Assembly: GCA_944472155.2 (NCBI GenBank)
Contig: OX235277.1
Location: 23,632,804 to 23,696,803, forward strand
Direction: 5' to 3'
Source of the DNA: Trichobilharzia szidati
Taxonomy: Eukaryota; Platyhelminthes; Trematoda; Strigeidida; Schistosomatidae
Length of the DNA stretch: 64,000 nucleotides
Position numbers and translations under genes: made by a program. Shown piece by piece: positions 1 to 11,299 of this stretch (within the stretch, counting starts at the first letter, position 1; each line of letters opens with the position of its first letter). The notes beneath the pieces were generated by a model. The model did not search any database. It was not told the DNA's origin and saw nothing but the letters and a program-made list of their open reading frames with translations.

Positions 1-52
1 TATGTGCATGGTCGGCGAGCGTCCTAACCGCTATGCCACCGACGCACATATA
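1..52 (-). repeat. tRNA-derived SINE (family A), cut by window edge
   Basis: Read on the minus strand this is the 5' tRNA-like head of the SINE found at 29500, 40128 and 41880. It has an A-box-like block (TGGCATAGCGG) about 15 bases in. The body and B box lie outside the window. A short TA microsatellite follows at 49-68. Confidence 0.75.
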
Positions 53-523
53 TATATATGTATATATAGTTTTTCATCAGACAGAACGACATTAACATCC
101 ATGTATCCTTACGCACATGAAGACCACCAATTTCATAATGTCCACCATGAGGACGTCAATATGAAAATTACCTGGTATGGACCTCAAATTGGTTAATCAA
201 CCTGGCCAAAAGTTACTCCACTTGGATATCTCAGTATTAAACACTCAGGTTAATTTATATTATTCCGACTTTTGCGTTTACTACTGATTACAACCATATA
301 GATAACAGTTATTCTCTACCAAGGGTACTTTTTATAAATATAAAAGACAAACACTTCATGGCATGAGATTCCTGTCTTTTCTATGATCTCATAACCTATA
401 AATATGTGAACGTGAACTTTTGATGAAAATGGTTATGGCTTCCACTGCTGTCTGAATACATTCCAGCTGATATACTTCTGAATGCAAATTAAACCAGTAT
501 AACCATAATTTTTTTATTTCTAG
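53..523. other. Unassigned A+T-rich sequence
   Basis: No coding similarity, RNA fold or repeat recognised. The last 20 bases form a pyrimidine-rich splice-acceptor-like tract (ends TTTCTAG at 523) before the candidate exon. Confidence 0.5.
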
Positions 524-663
524 AAAATGGATATGAAGTAACATCGTCACTGTTTTCTACAACTAATAGTATATTTAGCGGGATTATAAGCCACGAATTA
601 ATACCATTTGTTTTTACCACAGAGATTTTTCAGCCCATTGCATTAGAGCGTTTTATGAGATAA
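524..663 (+). CDS. Candidate terminal exon, unknown protein
   Basis: A strong acceptor (T-rich tract ending TTTCTAG at 523) is followed by an open frame from 526 to a TAA at 661-663. It encodes 45 residues, starting NGYEVTSSLFST and ending ALERFMR. Two bases (524-525) would complete a codon begun in an upstream exon outside the window. I do not recognise the product; it has hydrophobic stretches but no clear motif. At this base composition an open frame of this length after an acceptor is expected by chance several times per strand, so this is only a candidate. No donor or downstream exon is required, since the frame ends in a stop. Confidence 0.25.
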
Positions 664-1732
664 ATATAATTTAAAAGTATGTTTTTTCATCAGACCACAG
701 CAATGAAGAAGGCATTAGAACAACAAAAAGGCACCCAATATCCTATTCATCTCACATGAATGCTGTTCAGACGCAATGAAATCAGCGGATTTCAAATTTA
801 CCCCCTTCGTTTTACCAGGCGACTATGTTTAAAGCTAAACTTAGATGACATGGCAATAAGTCCAGAAAAGTGCAAACTGTCCTAAATGTGTATTTCATTC
901 CACAACGTAGTTATTATTCACTTGTTTGGATTATACGGCGCATTCATTGCTGAATCTATGAGTTCCATTTTGATATAATCCTCCTTCTCTTTCTTTCCAT
1001 TTCCCTCCTTTTTTATCAACTTCGGATGTTTTTCACCAATTCAGAGGACATAAGTATGTTTATGTTTTGTTGCAACAAACGATTTATAAGAAATTTATTT
1101 AAGAAGTGTAATGTATTTTCACAAAACATTTGGTACGTTCTGATCACGTATGTAATTGCCATGCACATTCATATAGAAGGCAGCAGAGCATGAATGATTA
1201 GAACACAGATCAGGGTCACAGATAAAGAATAGGAAGATGAGGCAATGATATCAGGAAGAAATAGGAAAACAAGGGTGGAAATGACATTAATTAAACTTTA
1301 ATTGGGATGCAAATTTAAGTGAAATTCATTCCAAATAATCATGACATTATTATTCAGTGTGGAAAGTGTGGCTTCAATAGCACATCTCTATTTCATCTTA
1401 TTCCCTGAACGAGTTTTTTATTTGTTTTCAAAACTGCCAATATTCTTTCATATCTTCATCACATAGTCTCATCCATGTCACACAGCGATGTCAACTTCAT
1501 TATTTCCAATCCAGTTCTACTGGAAAATCTGACTGACTAGCGGTGTGACCATACGGTTTTCACGGAGTGAGTCTGATCCTTCTCCATATTCTTCGACATT
1601 TTTGTTAAGTAATAAGTACTACATTGTTTCTTTCACTGAAAATTTTTCGCTAATTCCTTCTGGCTGGTCATGTGATAGTTAGTATGGAGTGAAGGCAGCT
1701 TCTAATAAAAGAATGAAGCCTTTTGAAATGAA
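664..1732. other. Unassigned sequence
   Basis: No repeat or domain recognised. A 41-residue ATG-initiated frame at 760-885 (starts MLFRRNEISGF) is within chance expectation and is not called. Confidence 0.5.
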
Positions 1733-1990
1733 CATTTATAAAATTATGTTTGTAAAATCTCAGCGAAATTGAAATGATTAATTCCAACGTTTCATTCGGC
1801 AAACTAGTCCGAACTTTTTCAGGGAAATTAATCGAAATTAACATAACAGCGGTTTATATATAAAAGGAACATCTCTTATTTTTGAAACTTTGTCCAATCA
1901 TGAGCCATGAAACAGGCATCAACATGTATAATAAACAAAATTGTATGAACTGTGATCAAAATTTGACCTTTTAAAATGTGTGTGAATCAA
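1733..1990 (-). repeat. Solo PLE terminal repeat (pLTR)
   Basis: The reverse complement aligns closely with the terminal repeat that follows the PLE endonuclease at 5660-6287. Shared blocks include TTTTGATCACAGTTCAT, CATGATTGGACAAA, CCTTTTATATATAAAC and CAATTTCGCTGAGATTTTAC, in the same order. No endonuclease coding is adjacent, so it stands as a solo terminal repeat or a severely truncated copy. It contains the hammerhead-like fold at 1782-1826. Confidence 0.75.
1782..1826 (-). ncRNA. Hammerhead-ribozyme-like fold, decayed
   Basis: On the minus strand: TTCC, then CTGAAAA, A, GTTCGG, a loop, CCGAAT, GAAAC, GTT, GGAA. Stem II (GTTCGG/CCGAAT) pairs with one G-U at its base, and the outer TTCC/GGAA stem is intact. 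The catalytic box reads CTGAAAA instead of CTGANGA, so the invariant G8 is lost and this copy is probably inactive. The better-preserved relative is at 6821-6865. Confidence 0.55.
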
Positions 1991-2176
1991 ATGGAAGAAC
2001 TAACTTGACACGCGTTGAAAGTCTTTATTTTATATTTTATGCTAATTTTAATAGATTTTCTAGCTGATTCGAGAGTGTCAAATGAGTACCTTGCTTTCCT
2101 AATCCTAGCAGGTTTTCAGTTTTCGGGAGCGGTTCACATTACTCAAAGTTAAGCTAATTTTTCACTTTTTATGTAG

Positions 2177-2319
2177 TAACGCTTGCGCTTATGTGCTTTG
2201 GGAAATATATTAAAACGTTACAACAACAGATACTTTCGAGGAGTTTAGATTCCACAACAAACAGGCCCGATCAAAAAATAACAGGATATAGTAAAGCTGA
2301 TATATTCTCAAGAAAATGA
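2177..2319 (+). CDS. Candidate terminal exon, unknown protein
   Basis: A pyrimidine-rich acceptor (ending TTTTTATGTAG at 2176) precedes an open frame to TGA at 2317-2319. It gives 46 residues, starting TLALMCFGKYIKTLQQQ and ending KADIFSRK. Two leading bases would complete a codon from an upstream exon. A possible internal donor (GTAAAG) lies at 2291. No family recognised. As with the exon at 524, length and splice signals alone do not exclude chance. Confidence 0.22.
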
Positions 2320-3844
2320 GACATTTTGTGTGATATCGTATCATGTTATTTCAATAAAATTTGCCGCCATAATCCTGATAAGATTAAGAGTGGGTAGACT
2401 TCAGTCTTCCTCTAGAAATTCTCTCATTTGACTTCGAGTTTATAGCCTGTGTCAGTTATGTCTAATTTACTGCCTTCACGCAGCGGTGTTCGTCACCAGT
2501 GTGGATGTAAACGTCAGGTGCATACAAACAGACTAATGAAGGCAACTAGAAAACCTTGATTCAAAACCTCTTTGAGTACAGTGGAGTCCAAAATTAAAAA
2601 AGCATCGGATAGTATATGAAACGTATCTCCCGACACTGCTCCACTGCTTTGTCAGTCAAAGTTAAAGTAACATGATTGGATAATGTGCAGACATGTTAAA
2701 ATTACCTGCTTCGGTCTGAGCTTCTTAGCAGTATCTCAGCCCTTTAGCAAAATAACAGATTCCGTGAAGCGCCTTTCTTGAAGTCCGTAAATTAACAGGT
2801 CTGTGTCCTAATAAGTAAAATGGTGTTGAAATAAATAAGAGTAATCTAATTTGAAAATACAACACATCTAATAAAGTTAGTTTGTAGAGTGTACAGCGTT
2901 TGCCAGTTGTGTATTTAATTTGACATGGTTTGGAACAACGTATACATTGAGGTCACTGCTTATTAACTGTAAACAAATGTTAGTTCCATGATCACCATCG
3001 CATTAACAAATTTCGCATGTACTTGCATTAAAGAATGTCGCCATAATAATTATTTGTATTATTATTTCACAATGACCAAACACAGCAAACGAAACTACCT
3101 TACAGAGATGGCAGAATCTAGAAATTTGTATAGCGCATAATTTATTGTAATTTATGTAATAAATATCAACAAGCAATAGCATGCATTTAGACAATAAAGT
3201 AATAGAAATTGTTAATCACAACAATTAAGTAATTTTTTTCTCTAGCCTAGGCAAATTATAAGCTTATTTGAGAATTAATGACACCTGTACTAAGATTTTC
3301 CAATCTATTTTTCTAGACCTTATACAAATTTCACATAGATTAAAAACGCGACATCATATTTCAGCAAAGGCGAAACTTCTATCAAAGTGTGAGTGGACTT
3401 ATAGACCGTTTTCTTTACTCTGTAACTGGTAAAACTATAAGTTTATGTTATTCAGCGAAATTGAGTTGATAAACTAATGACTAACAGCAGAGGATCAGAA
3501 TAAAACTGAGCATAAAAATGAACGAATCTCACAACCTTATGGGTGTTCTCTAAAAACCAAACAAGGTTTGACGCGTGCTTTCTCGCTTACACTGAATTAC
3601 TTATCATTTCAAACACTTTAAGACATAACTGTGGAGAAGATATATTCACTCATAATTCCAATTTTGTAAATTTCTCGATATTGATAATGAAAAGTAACAC
3701 ATTTGAAATAGTGCATAGTTGGCCCATATTTAGTATAGTGAAACTTATGAAGACTTATCATCTGAAGTGATGAAAACCATTATTGTTCGTCAGGGAAACT
3801 CACTCTCCGCATTTCCATCCTTTTTTTAAACTTAGAGGTTGATA
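2320..3844. other. Unassigned sequence
   Basis: No repeat or domain recognised. A GC-richer 34-base block at 2484-2517 sits between an AG and a GT (acceptor CACGCAG, donor GTGCAT) and could be a small exon. Nothing further supports it. Confidence 0.45.
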
Positions 3845-4510
3845 TTATAAGGTGTAGTTATTTCGTGCTGCTAATGCCGCCTCAGTGACTTGTCCATGTG
3901 GAGTGTCAAGTCATCATGTCACTGGAAACGTTTCTCTAATAGCCACTGCTCACAGCTTCAGAAGTCGCAACCGTTTAGAGCAACCATTTTTCTGACTTGT
4001 CAGGTATTTTAATTTAACCAATCAAGACCATCTGTACTAGGTGCAGGTTATTCTGGAAAGACCTTAAAATTTTGACTGCGACTTCTGTTTTCTGGTTGCA
4101 ATGGAATGGATTTGTATTTAAATGAAAATGGAAGTGATTACAATGGTAGCTAGTATACAACGCCAGCCATTTTCGTATATCATGAAGGTTTTCCAATGTA
4201 TGATTCGTATTTCTAGGTGGAGACCGTAATCTTTCAATCGCAACGTTACAAAAAATGGTCACTTTAACTTGACAATAATATGAAAATCTTACTGAATCAT
4301 TCCACAGACATTCGACTCACAATGAAAGGTAGATATTTGTAAAGGTTATATCTATAATTCACCAAAAATAACCACTGAGTCATGAAGAAAAAAAGACTTT
4401 TGTGTATGGCGAAAGCGCTGGCAATTCATCAATACAACCCTGAACTCTGTATGCAGAAAATGTTTGTCCAGTCTCTCATTCTACCTTAGTCTTAACCTCC
4501 TCTAATTGTT
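3845..4510 (+). pseudogene. Degenerate PLE GIY-YIG endonuclease fragment
   Basis: The end (4384-4490) reads RLLCMAKALAIHQYNPELC followed by MQKMFVQS. This matches the conserved PLE endonuclease C-terminal pattern (AEAIAIxxLKPxLCxQK) seen in better copies at 28568 and 50845. Upstream at about 3880-3960 a frame-shifted stretch reads VTCPCGVSS, resembling the cysteine pair before the GIY-YIG core. The middle is unreadable. The downstream T-rich DNA to about 4700 probably belongs to its 3' untranslated or terminal-repeat region. The C-terminal part is reasonably sure, the upstream part weak. Confidence 0.5.
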
Positions 4511-5659
4511 CCCTTTGAAAAATCTTTTTTAAATTTTACTTGCGGTTTTCTTTTACTTCAGTAATCAATTTGCTATTATCTCCCTCATATGTTCCTTTTG
4601 TACATATTTACACTGTCTTCACACTTGTTAAATTGACACTCAACTACCTTTATTCGCATTCAATAGTAACTTCAACCTTATCAAATCTCTAACTTTGTGC
4701 TGTTGAGTACCACGTAATTTACAACTTCATTTTGTCGTTTCCCTACAAACGTGTTACAACAACCATCGTTGGTGACCTGTACAAATTCAAAGGACAAAAT
4801 CACAACCAGTCGATTTTTGTAGACAAGTAAGTCTACGGTAGGGAAAGCTTGATGTCCAGTGATTTTTGCGAGCCATTTAAGATTCACGTGAATAATCCGT
4901 CAGATTTATTAATCCTTTCGTAACTGATCTTTTAGTTTTACATTCTCTGACAAGTAGATGTGTCATGATGTTTTTGAAAAATGTTTTACATAAACACTTA
5001 ATTTTGTCCGGATAATTCCGTCCTTTAGGAATTAAAATTACCAAATGTTTTTTTTAAAATTAATTCTATCAAAATTTTATTGTTTCTTATGACGCGCATA
5101 TTTCTCAAAAACACAGCTACTGTTCATCTCACGAATGAACAGTATAAGTCGTATCTGCAATTACGTTCTGCTTTCTACAACTATGAAAAAAGCGAGTCAA
5201 AAACAATTCGCTGGTTGATATTTAATGCAAACAAACTGGTTTACTGGATGTCACGTATCGGAATGATTCTGTGGTTTTTCTCAGTCAAACTGGTGGTTGA
5301 TCATGTCAAATCAATAGAAATTCTCATTCGTTTTCATTTAGCTGTCAGTTGGGAAACCTGCTATTTTCATCTCGTCCCAGAAGTCAGAAGCATAATATGG
5401 AATTTTGTACGTGTTTACTTTACACAGAATCATATTTTGTAATCAAATTGTTGGTTACTGTGCTACTTCCTCATTGTCACCGGAAAGCTAGGTGATTACC
5501 ATTTTCAATATGGAATAATTCAACATTTAGACATAGAAAGCAGAAGGACTGAACGAAGAAATATTTAATTTTCACTTAAATCCTCATTTCTCACTCTACT
5601 CTTATATATTATTTTATTACCTTTTCATTACAATAAACTTATCTGGATAACAATTTTTC
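4511..5659. other. Unassigned sequence
   Basis: Includes a 120-codon open frame at 5080-5442 with no recognisable motif, no ATG support and no splice signals. It is not called as a gene. The T-rich stretch up to about 4700 may be the tail of the preceding PLE fragment. Confidence 0.45.
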
Positions 5660-6287
5660 TAAGTCAAAACCTGTTGCTAAGAATTGGGTTAGTACAGCGG
5701 TGATTCCTTACCGCAAAGAAACTTCCGACGAAATAAAGCGAATCCTTAACGACCAAAATATACGAGTGTATTTTCGTGCATCAAACACCTTACGCTCATT
5801 ACTGGTTAAGGTTAATGATAAAATAGAACAAGAAAACCAGCAAAATTGTGTATACCAGATCAATTGTGGGGATTGTAACGCCGTATATGTAGGAGAAACT
5901 TCCAGACAGGTAAATGTAAGGGTGAAAGAGCATAAACAATGTCTAAAGGTGGTTCCAAAGACCTCTGCAGACTTGAAGAAGCTAGAAAACAACTCAGCGA
6001 TTGCACTGCACTCGATAGAAACGGGACACAAAATCGACTTTGATAAGACTAAGGTTTTACAGAAAGGTTTTGGTTCATATAAAGAAAGACAAACCAGGAC
6101 GAAACAGCTGTCCAGTACTCCCAGGTTTTCCAGTGGTTCTCTAACTGATGTCAGCTCATGATGAAATCTTCCACGCAATCAAAGACTGACTGCAGAAGCC
6201 CTACATATATGGGTGAATCCCAACAGTTTGAACAGACGTGAAGGTGTGATCTTAGCTGATGCATGGCAAATCCTGACTAATAAATAA
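5660..6287 (+). pseudogene. PLE GIY-YIG endonuclease, split by a SINE
   Basis: This is the C-terminal part of a Penelope-like polyprotein. The frame begins within SKPVAKNWVSTAVIPYRKE (linker between reverse transcriptase and endonuclease). It runs through VYQINCGDCNAVYVGETSR, the GIY-YIG core with VYQI and VYVG as the two motifs and R in the following helix. It continues to KKLENNSAIALHSIETGH and stops being homologous at 6090, where a SINE fragment is inserted. After the SINE the frame resumes as LTAEALHIWVNPNSLNRRE and ends at TAA 6285-6287. Removing the insert restores a continuous reading, so the break is the SINE. The reverse transcriptase is absent (5' truncation). The terminal repeat follows directly. 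Confidence 0.85.
6091..6180 (+). mobile_element. 5'-truncated ribozyme-SINE insertion
   Basis: A 90-base SINE fragment begins inside the loop of hammerhead stem II (CCAGGACGAAACAGCTGTCC) and runs to the standard SINE tail (GATGTCAGCTCATGATGAAAT). The hexamer AAAGAC flanks it at 6085-6090 and 6181-6186, the expected target-site duplication. It lies in the endonuclease frame between codons for ER and LT and adds a stop. Confidence 0.8.
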
Positions 6288-6905
6288 ATTGGATATGTTT
6301 CAACAACTAGTCACACTTGATCAAATTCCCGATTGTCTACGTCTTTTTATGGAGAGAATAACAAATCTATAAAATTATATTATATTTGTAAAAAAACATC
6401 TCAATTATTTTGTAACCATCCGGTCAAATCTTGATCACAGTTCATATGAGAATAACAAATGTTTTATGACTGTTCACCCACACACACATACACACACCAT
6501 TGATACTGCATATACACATATATATTTTAACAAAAGTAGACTAATTTTGAAAGTCTGAGGTCAAATTTTGATCACAGTTCATATTAAAGATTTTGTTTTG
6601 TTTTGTTTTGTTTACTATACCTATTGATAGCTGTTTATTGATTCACATGACTGGACAAACAATTTAAAAGAGATGTACTTTTATATATAAACATACTATT
6701 TTATTTATTTATTTATTATACATGTTGATGACTGTTGCATGACTCATGATTGGACAAAATTTAAAAAACATGAGTTGTTCCTTTTATATATAAACCTCTG
6801 TTTATTTTAACTCGATTAATTTCCCTGAAGAAGTTCGGACCAGATTGCCGAACGAAACGTTGGAATTACTTATTTCAATTTCGCTGAGATTTTACAAATA
6901 TAATT
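6288..6905 (+). repeat. 3' terminal repeat (pLTR) of the PLE
   Basis: Follows the endonuclease stop directly. It contains two copies of TTTTGATCACAGTTCAT (about 6430 and 6572), a CA-rich run at 6476-6500, a TTTTG pentamer run at 6590-6613, and a distal block shared with the minus-strand solo repeat at 1733-1990. The hammerhead fold lies near its 3' end. Established knowledge: PLE terminal repeats often carry minimal type I hammerheads. Confidence 0.75.
6821..6865 (+). ncRNA. Hammerhead ribozyme-like motif in PLE terminal repeat
   Basis: TTCC (6821-6824), CTGAAGA (6825-6831), one extra A, GTTCGG (6833-6838), nine-base loop, CCGAAC (6848-6853), GAAAC (6854-6858), GTT (6859-6861), GGAA (6862-6865). 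The box matches CUGANGA, stem II is 6 bp and perfect, stem I is at least 4 bp, and stem III is minimal (AC/GU, no loop). The putative cleavage triplet is GUU rather than the commoner GUC. The extra A between the box and stem II departs from the textbook core, so activity is uncertain. Confidence 0.65.
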
Positions 6906-8961
6906 TTATAAATTCTCTAATTATCTTAAGCTTCTCATTAAGGCAGTCGTTTGAATAGATCAACTTAGCTCTGGGAATCAGACACTTCACCAGGTTACGT
7001 TTATATTTCAAAAGTACAAAACTCAGAAAATCAGTGTACTGACCTGTTGTTGTAGTTTTACTATACACATCTTAGTATGCCGTCTTCTTTTCTTTTTCCA
7101 CATTCAAAGACCTTTATGACATTTCTATTTGAAAATGAGAAACACCAGCTGTTACGATTTAGCTATTTAAATGTTATAATATGATTGGCACGCACTAGTT
7201 TTCGAGAGGACCGCACCTACGTTGAGTAACTTTATCGTAAACAGAGTTACTGCCTCATTTTTTTTTAATCCAAATGTTTATCGTATTATGTATGATCGGA
7301 TTCGGATACTTTTGCAACTATGATAAGCACTGCTACCATATGTAATTGCTATATTTTTAACGCATTGTTAGGCAAACAGAAGGAATCAATTTTCCACAAT
7401 GAAAATGACCGATATTACTTAAACAATACGTACATCGTCATTTATAGTTGGTTAATTACACGTTATTGCACTCTGTAAACAGATTTTAAATGGATGTAGG
7501 CAGTATTGTATGCATGGTGTGGTATTCCATACATAATAAAGCTCATAAACGATGGTCTAGATTTAATGTTTACATGGGTAGTGAAAAAATATCAAGACTT
7601 CATCCTCATTGTGTACATGAAGATTCCTATATTGAGAAAGTCAAAATTGTTCTATAGGAATGAAAACTGGAATAAATGTGAACGTTTAACCCAGTTTTCT
7701 TACAAGCATCTGCTGAGTAACATTAGTAATATTGTTAATCTTACAATTAACACTGAATACGGTTTCTAGATGAACAATTTAGCAGAACACAAAATACAAA
7801 AGTGTTATGCATAGAACAAAATTAACTCCAATATCTGCGTATGCTTGCTTTAGAATATTTACCCAGTTATTTGTATTAGGTATAATGACACACAAAACTG
7901 AATGGTGAAAGCGAATCGCATCTCAATCAGAGGTCAGCTATATGAATTTTCTTGCTAATCATTATAGTGCTGAATTTGACGCATAGACTGAAGAAGTAAG
8001 CGGTACATGGAACATCATTGATTCGGATGACGCTAAATTGTCTTGAGATATTATGCACTTAGTGAATTGACATAAAAAATAGTTATTATTATCACTTTTC
8101 TAATTAACATGAACATCGTCGTGTCACCCAAAGGAATTAATACTAAGGAGCGACTTATAGGAATATTTAGACATCAACAGTGGTGTATTCATTAACACAA
8201 GTATCCGTAATTAGTATTTTTATATCTTTCTTAACTTAAACTTGTTTCGTTAAAGTTATTGTTTCTAACAAGCAAAAGTAATCATTCAAAAGTCATATGA
8301 TTCGTAGTTGAACGTAAGCATGAGACTATCGAATATGAAGCAATAAAAGCACCACCTTTCATTCTCTAACTGGCGTGTTGTATAATTAGTGTCAGTAACT
8401 TAGACGGTCAAGTGGATAGTTTACCAGGGTATGCTTGATGATGGCAGTTGAGAAAGTTTCAATAAAATTAAAGATTTCAGTCTTTCAGTTGATAAGAATT
8501 TATCTCTTACTAGGCACGAACAAAAAGATTTTGAACTGACGCAAACACTTCCCCTGAAATGATGATTAAACAGATGGTGGTGATGCTGATTCAACATGAA
8601 ATACTTTTCAAAAGTCAGTGCCTCTGTAATTGAATCGCTAAGCTCAGAGGATATAACCACATCAAGGACATTCACCATATCTACAAAGCCTTCCTCTTCT
8701 CTCGAAAATGTAGATAATTACCAATGTAACCATCGAACTGGCTTCTCACCAAATGAGTAGATTACTGACAATCAATTTCAAAAATGGTACAGCAGACTGA
8801 CGGATTCCAGGTGAATCATTGATGCATAAGAGTTGTTCATTTTTCATTCGAATTCATCACATGTTTTACTGTAGATTGCTTTATAACTGAAAGGTATTTT
8901 ACAGCCATTTGTTTTTTTATTTTTAATTCCGTTGTGACATTCTTTTAATTTGCGTTCATAG
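6906..8961. other. Unassigned sequence, possibly intronic
   Basis: No repeat or domain recognised. Open frames at 7506-7769 (+) and 8421-8678 (-) lack splice or motif support. The last 20 bases form the acceptor of the candidate exon. Confidence 0.45.
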
Positions 8962-9050
8962 AAATTTTACACAGAAACAGTGATCGGTAATCCCGCTGTG
9001 AAACCAAGGAAACGGTTACCACGCCCAAAGAAACTGAAAGTGAAGATGAG
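8962..9050 (+). CDS. Candidate internal coding exon, basic segment
   Basis: This 89-base block is bounded by an acceptor (TTTGCGTTCATAG ending 8961) and a consensus donor (GATGAG|GTAAGA at 9051). Only one frame is open. It starts in phase 0 and encodes KFYTETVIGNPAVKP, then RKRLPRPKKLKVKM, leaving two bases (AG) for the next exon. It is clearly richer in G+C than its flanks, which supports coding. The second half is strongly basic, like a nuclear-localisation or nucleic-acid-binding tail. No family recognised and no adjoining exon found with matching phase. It is the best-supported host exon in the window but still lacks homology evidence. Confidence 0.45.
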
Positions 9051-9159
9051 GTAAGACATTGTCAAAATTGTAGGGGTAAGATAAATACGTACGCGTTAAA
9101 ATACTTTAGGATTTTGAAGAATGATTAGCACGTCATTAATATAACCAGTTCTATTCTGG

Positions 9160-9500
9160 TTTAGCTGCTTGTTATATAAGAGGAGATAGAGCTGAAAGCA
9201 AACGGATCGCCTAATTCCCCATTGTGGATCAACTGAAATTTGACACCACTGTATAACTATTCCATTAGGTAGAGAAAAACGCGAAGCACTCTGTTCTGTT
9301 GATATTGTTACTTCACCACCAACAGTATCGCTAGCCCTTTTGAAGTCGATGAGGTAGAGATTTGATTGTCTTTGTACACTCTACACACAGATGAGATTTG
9401 ATCTTCACATGAGTTTCTATTTTGAAATCCATTCTTTTTTCCAGACGGAGTTTGTCATCCAGAGCACCTTTTAGTCTCTGCAGAATGCTACTACCTGATG
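9160..9500 (-). pseudogene. RTE-type reverse transcriptase fragment
   Basis: The minus strand reads, across frameshifts, KNGFQNRNSCEDQISSV (the GFR..SC..Q region before motif A). It then gives LYLIDFKRASDTVG (RT motif A, with F-K-R-A-S-D-T matching the usual FEKAFDSV type), then QLIHNGELGDPF (before motif B). The order and spacing fit an RTE-clade LINE reverse transcriptase. At least two frameshifts and stops make it non-functional. Both ends are ragged, with no tail or target duplication seen. Confidence 0.6.
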
Positions 9501-9540
9501 TGTAGCTGCATGAAGCACGTACACAGTTCCCCATCACTTA

Positions 9541-10926
9541 TTGCAAAGTTTTATTGCGTGAAAGAAATAAACGCCACAGCTACGTAAAATGAATTCCAGT
9601 TGGAAACCAAGAAGGCATGAAAATGCAGAGCAACAAAAAAGATACTAAAATAAACAAGGTGTAAGAGATATTGGAGCATAGAATAAGCGTTCCTCTGTCT
9701 CAATTTAATGATTTGATTTTACGTTGAGAAACATTGAAACCTTTTAGCTTTTTCCAGTTTAATATGGTGATACTCAAGGATAGCTGAAGTAAATTACTGA
9801 TACCCGCCACAAAATTCTAGCACCCACACGCATAGAAAAGACATTAGAAAAAGTCATCAAGCATTATATTAAAGAAAAGTCTTAACAGTATTTATGAAAT
9901 TTTTACAATGATGATGAATGTTTTCAAATTAATTTAAGCGTAAACTAAAATTGCTACCAGTTGAGTAAGACATTGTAAGTGATTACTCTGAAATCAAAAC
10001 AGATACGTTCATCAGGTGGTTTAGAGGCATTATGAATACTGAAGGAATACAGTTTAGTAAACGGTTTTTTGATATAATGATATTTAACGAGGCTCACTGT
10101 TCAGTAATTCAACCCACCTTGTCATTGTGGAAATATCTTGGGAAAAAATATACAAGAATAGTTATAGAAAATTGCAATTTTTATGTTGAAATTGTCAAGT
10201 TTATTTTTCTCTGATAAGCGAAAACAAAGACTGAAATATAATCTGTTTTAACTGTTATTTTCTGCTTTTAACTTCATATGTTCCCATTATCTTGATACCA
10301 TTAGAGTTATTAGTTTATTTCTGTAAAGTATACTTGGAGTTAAAAGTTGTGAACGACCTCTCAACAGCTTCTTCATGGAGCTTTGGATTTGACAAGAATC
10401 AGCAACAATCAATTAATGCGAATTCACATTATCAACAAACGGTATTAATGAATGATTCCACCCATAATTACTCTCAAGCTTCATTCTTATCACTCAATAA
10501 CTGTGAAAATCTGAGGCATGATGACTTCATATATATTTTGAGTAATACGGGTGCAGTGCATTTCTGATAAATATTGGCTTACCTTCACTAATTGTTGGAA
10601 TGATAAAAGCATCTCAAATTTACTACATACTTTTTTCAATGCATGTTGTGCTCAAAAAATAATTCATAAATGATGGAAGATTTGAGAGAAAATAAAAAAT
10701 AAAACTAGTCACTGTTTTACAAATTTATTGATTAAACGACTTAACCTAATCATGTACTCATAAAATGACCAGATTATTTGATATTATGTGGTTTCATTAA
10801 ATCGAATTGCTTTATTTTATCCGTCTTTGTAGTATGTTTTTGTATATGTTCACTTAGTATTCCAAATGATCTACTTTAGACTTTGTGGTGTCAAAATCTT
10901 TTAAGTAATTGCTAATAAATCCTTTT
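9541..10926. other. Unassigned sequence
   Basis: Contains an open stretch 10307-10567 (+) behind an AG, reading DLSTASSWSFGFDKNQQQ in part. Its frame does not join the exon at 8962-9050 and it lacks a good donor, so it is not called. Confidence 0.45.
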
Positions 10927-11281
10927 GTTTGGACACTAGCCAGTAACTAGTGTAATGTGTCTTGTCCTATCTTCGTTGCAGACTGAATTCTATCAGTCAA
11001 GTTTGCAATGTGGCCACCACGCTAGGGGGCTCGCCATCATGGTGCACTGTGAATTGCTGGTATTATATGGTTGTAGGCGATAGGCAGGAAGACTTGGACG
11101 TAGGTATCGTGCTAGTTGGCACTCATCAGTGTGGCGTATCTGCACAATTCACAGTGCACCATAGTGGCAAGCCATCTATCATGGTGGCCACATTGCAAGC
11201 TTGACTAATAGAATTCAGTCTGCATCGAATATAGGAATAAACACACACACATTAGACTAGTTACTGACTAGTGTCCAAACC
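10927..11281. repeat. Fold-back SINE-related element
   Basis: Outer arms (about 10927-11026 and 11180-11281) are near-perfect inverted repeats. Each holds TTTGGACACTAG, CAGTAACTAGT, GACTGAATTCTA and GCAATGTGGCCACCA or its complement. The centre carries the minus-strand body of the SINE at 11300-11475 (ATGAGTGCCAACTAG complement) and an internal inverted pair (GTGCACTGTGAATTG / CAATTCACAGTGCAC type). No coding is supported. Confidence 0.7.
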
Positions 11282-11299
11282 AAAAATCCTACAGGGAGT

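Noticed and set aside
3543..3770. A 75-residue coding frame
   Set aside because: No ATG at its start, no acceptor and no motif.
5080..5442. A 120-residue protein
   Set aside because: No motif, no splice or start support; length is within chance for this composition.
10307..10567. A glutamine/asparagine-rich exon
   Set aside because: Phase does not join the exon at 8962-9050, and no good donor is seen.
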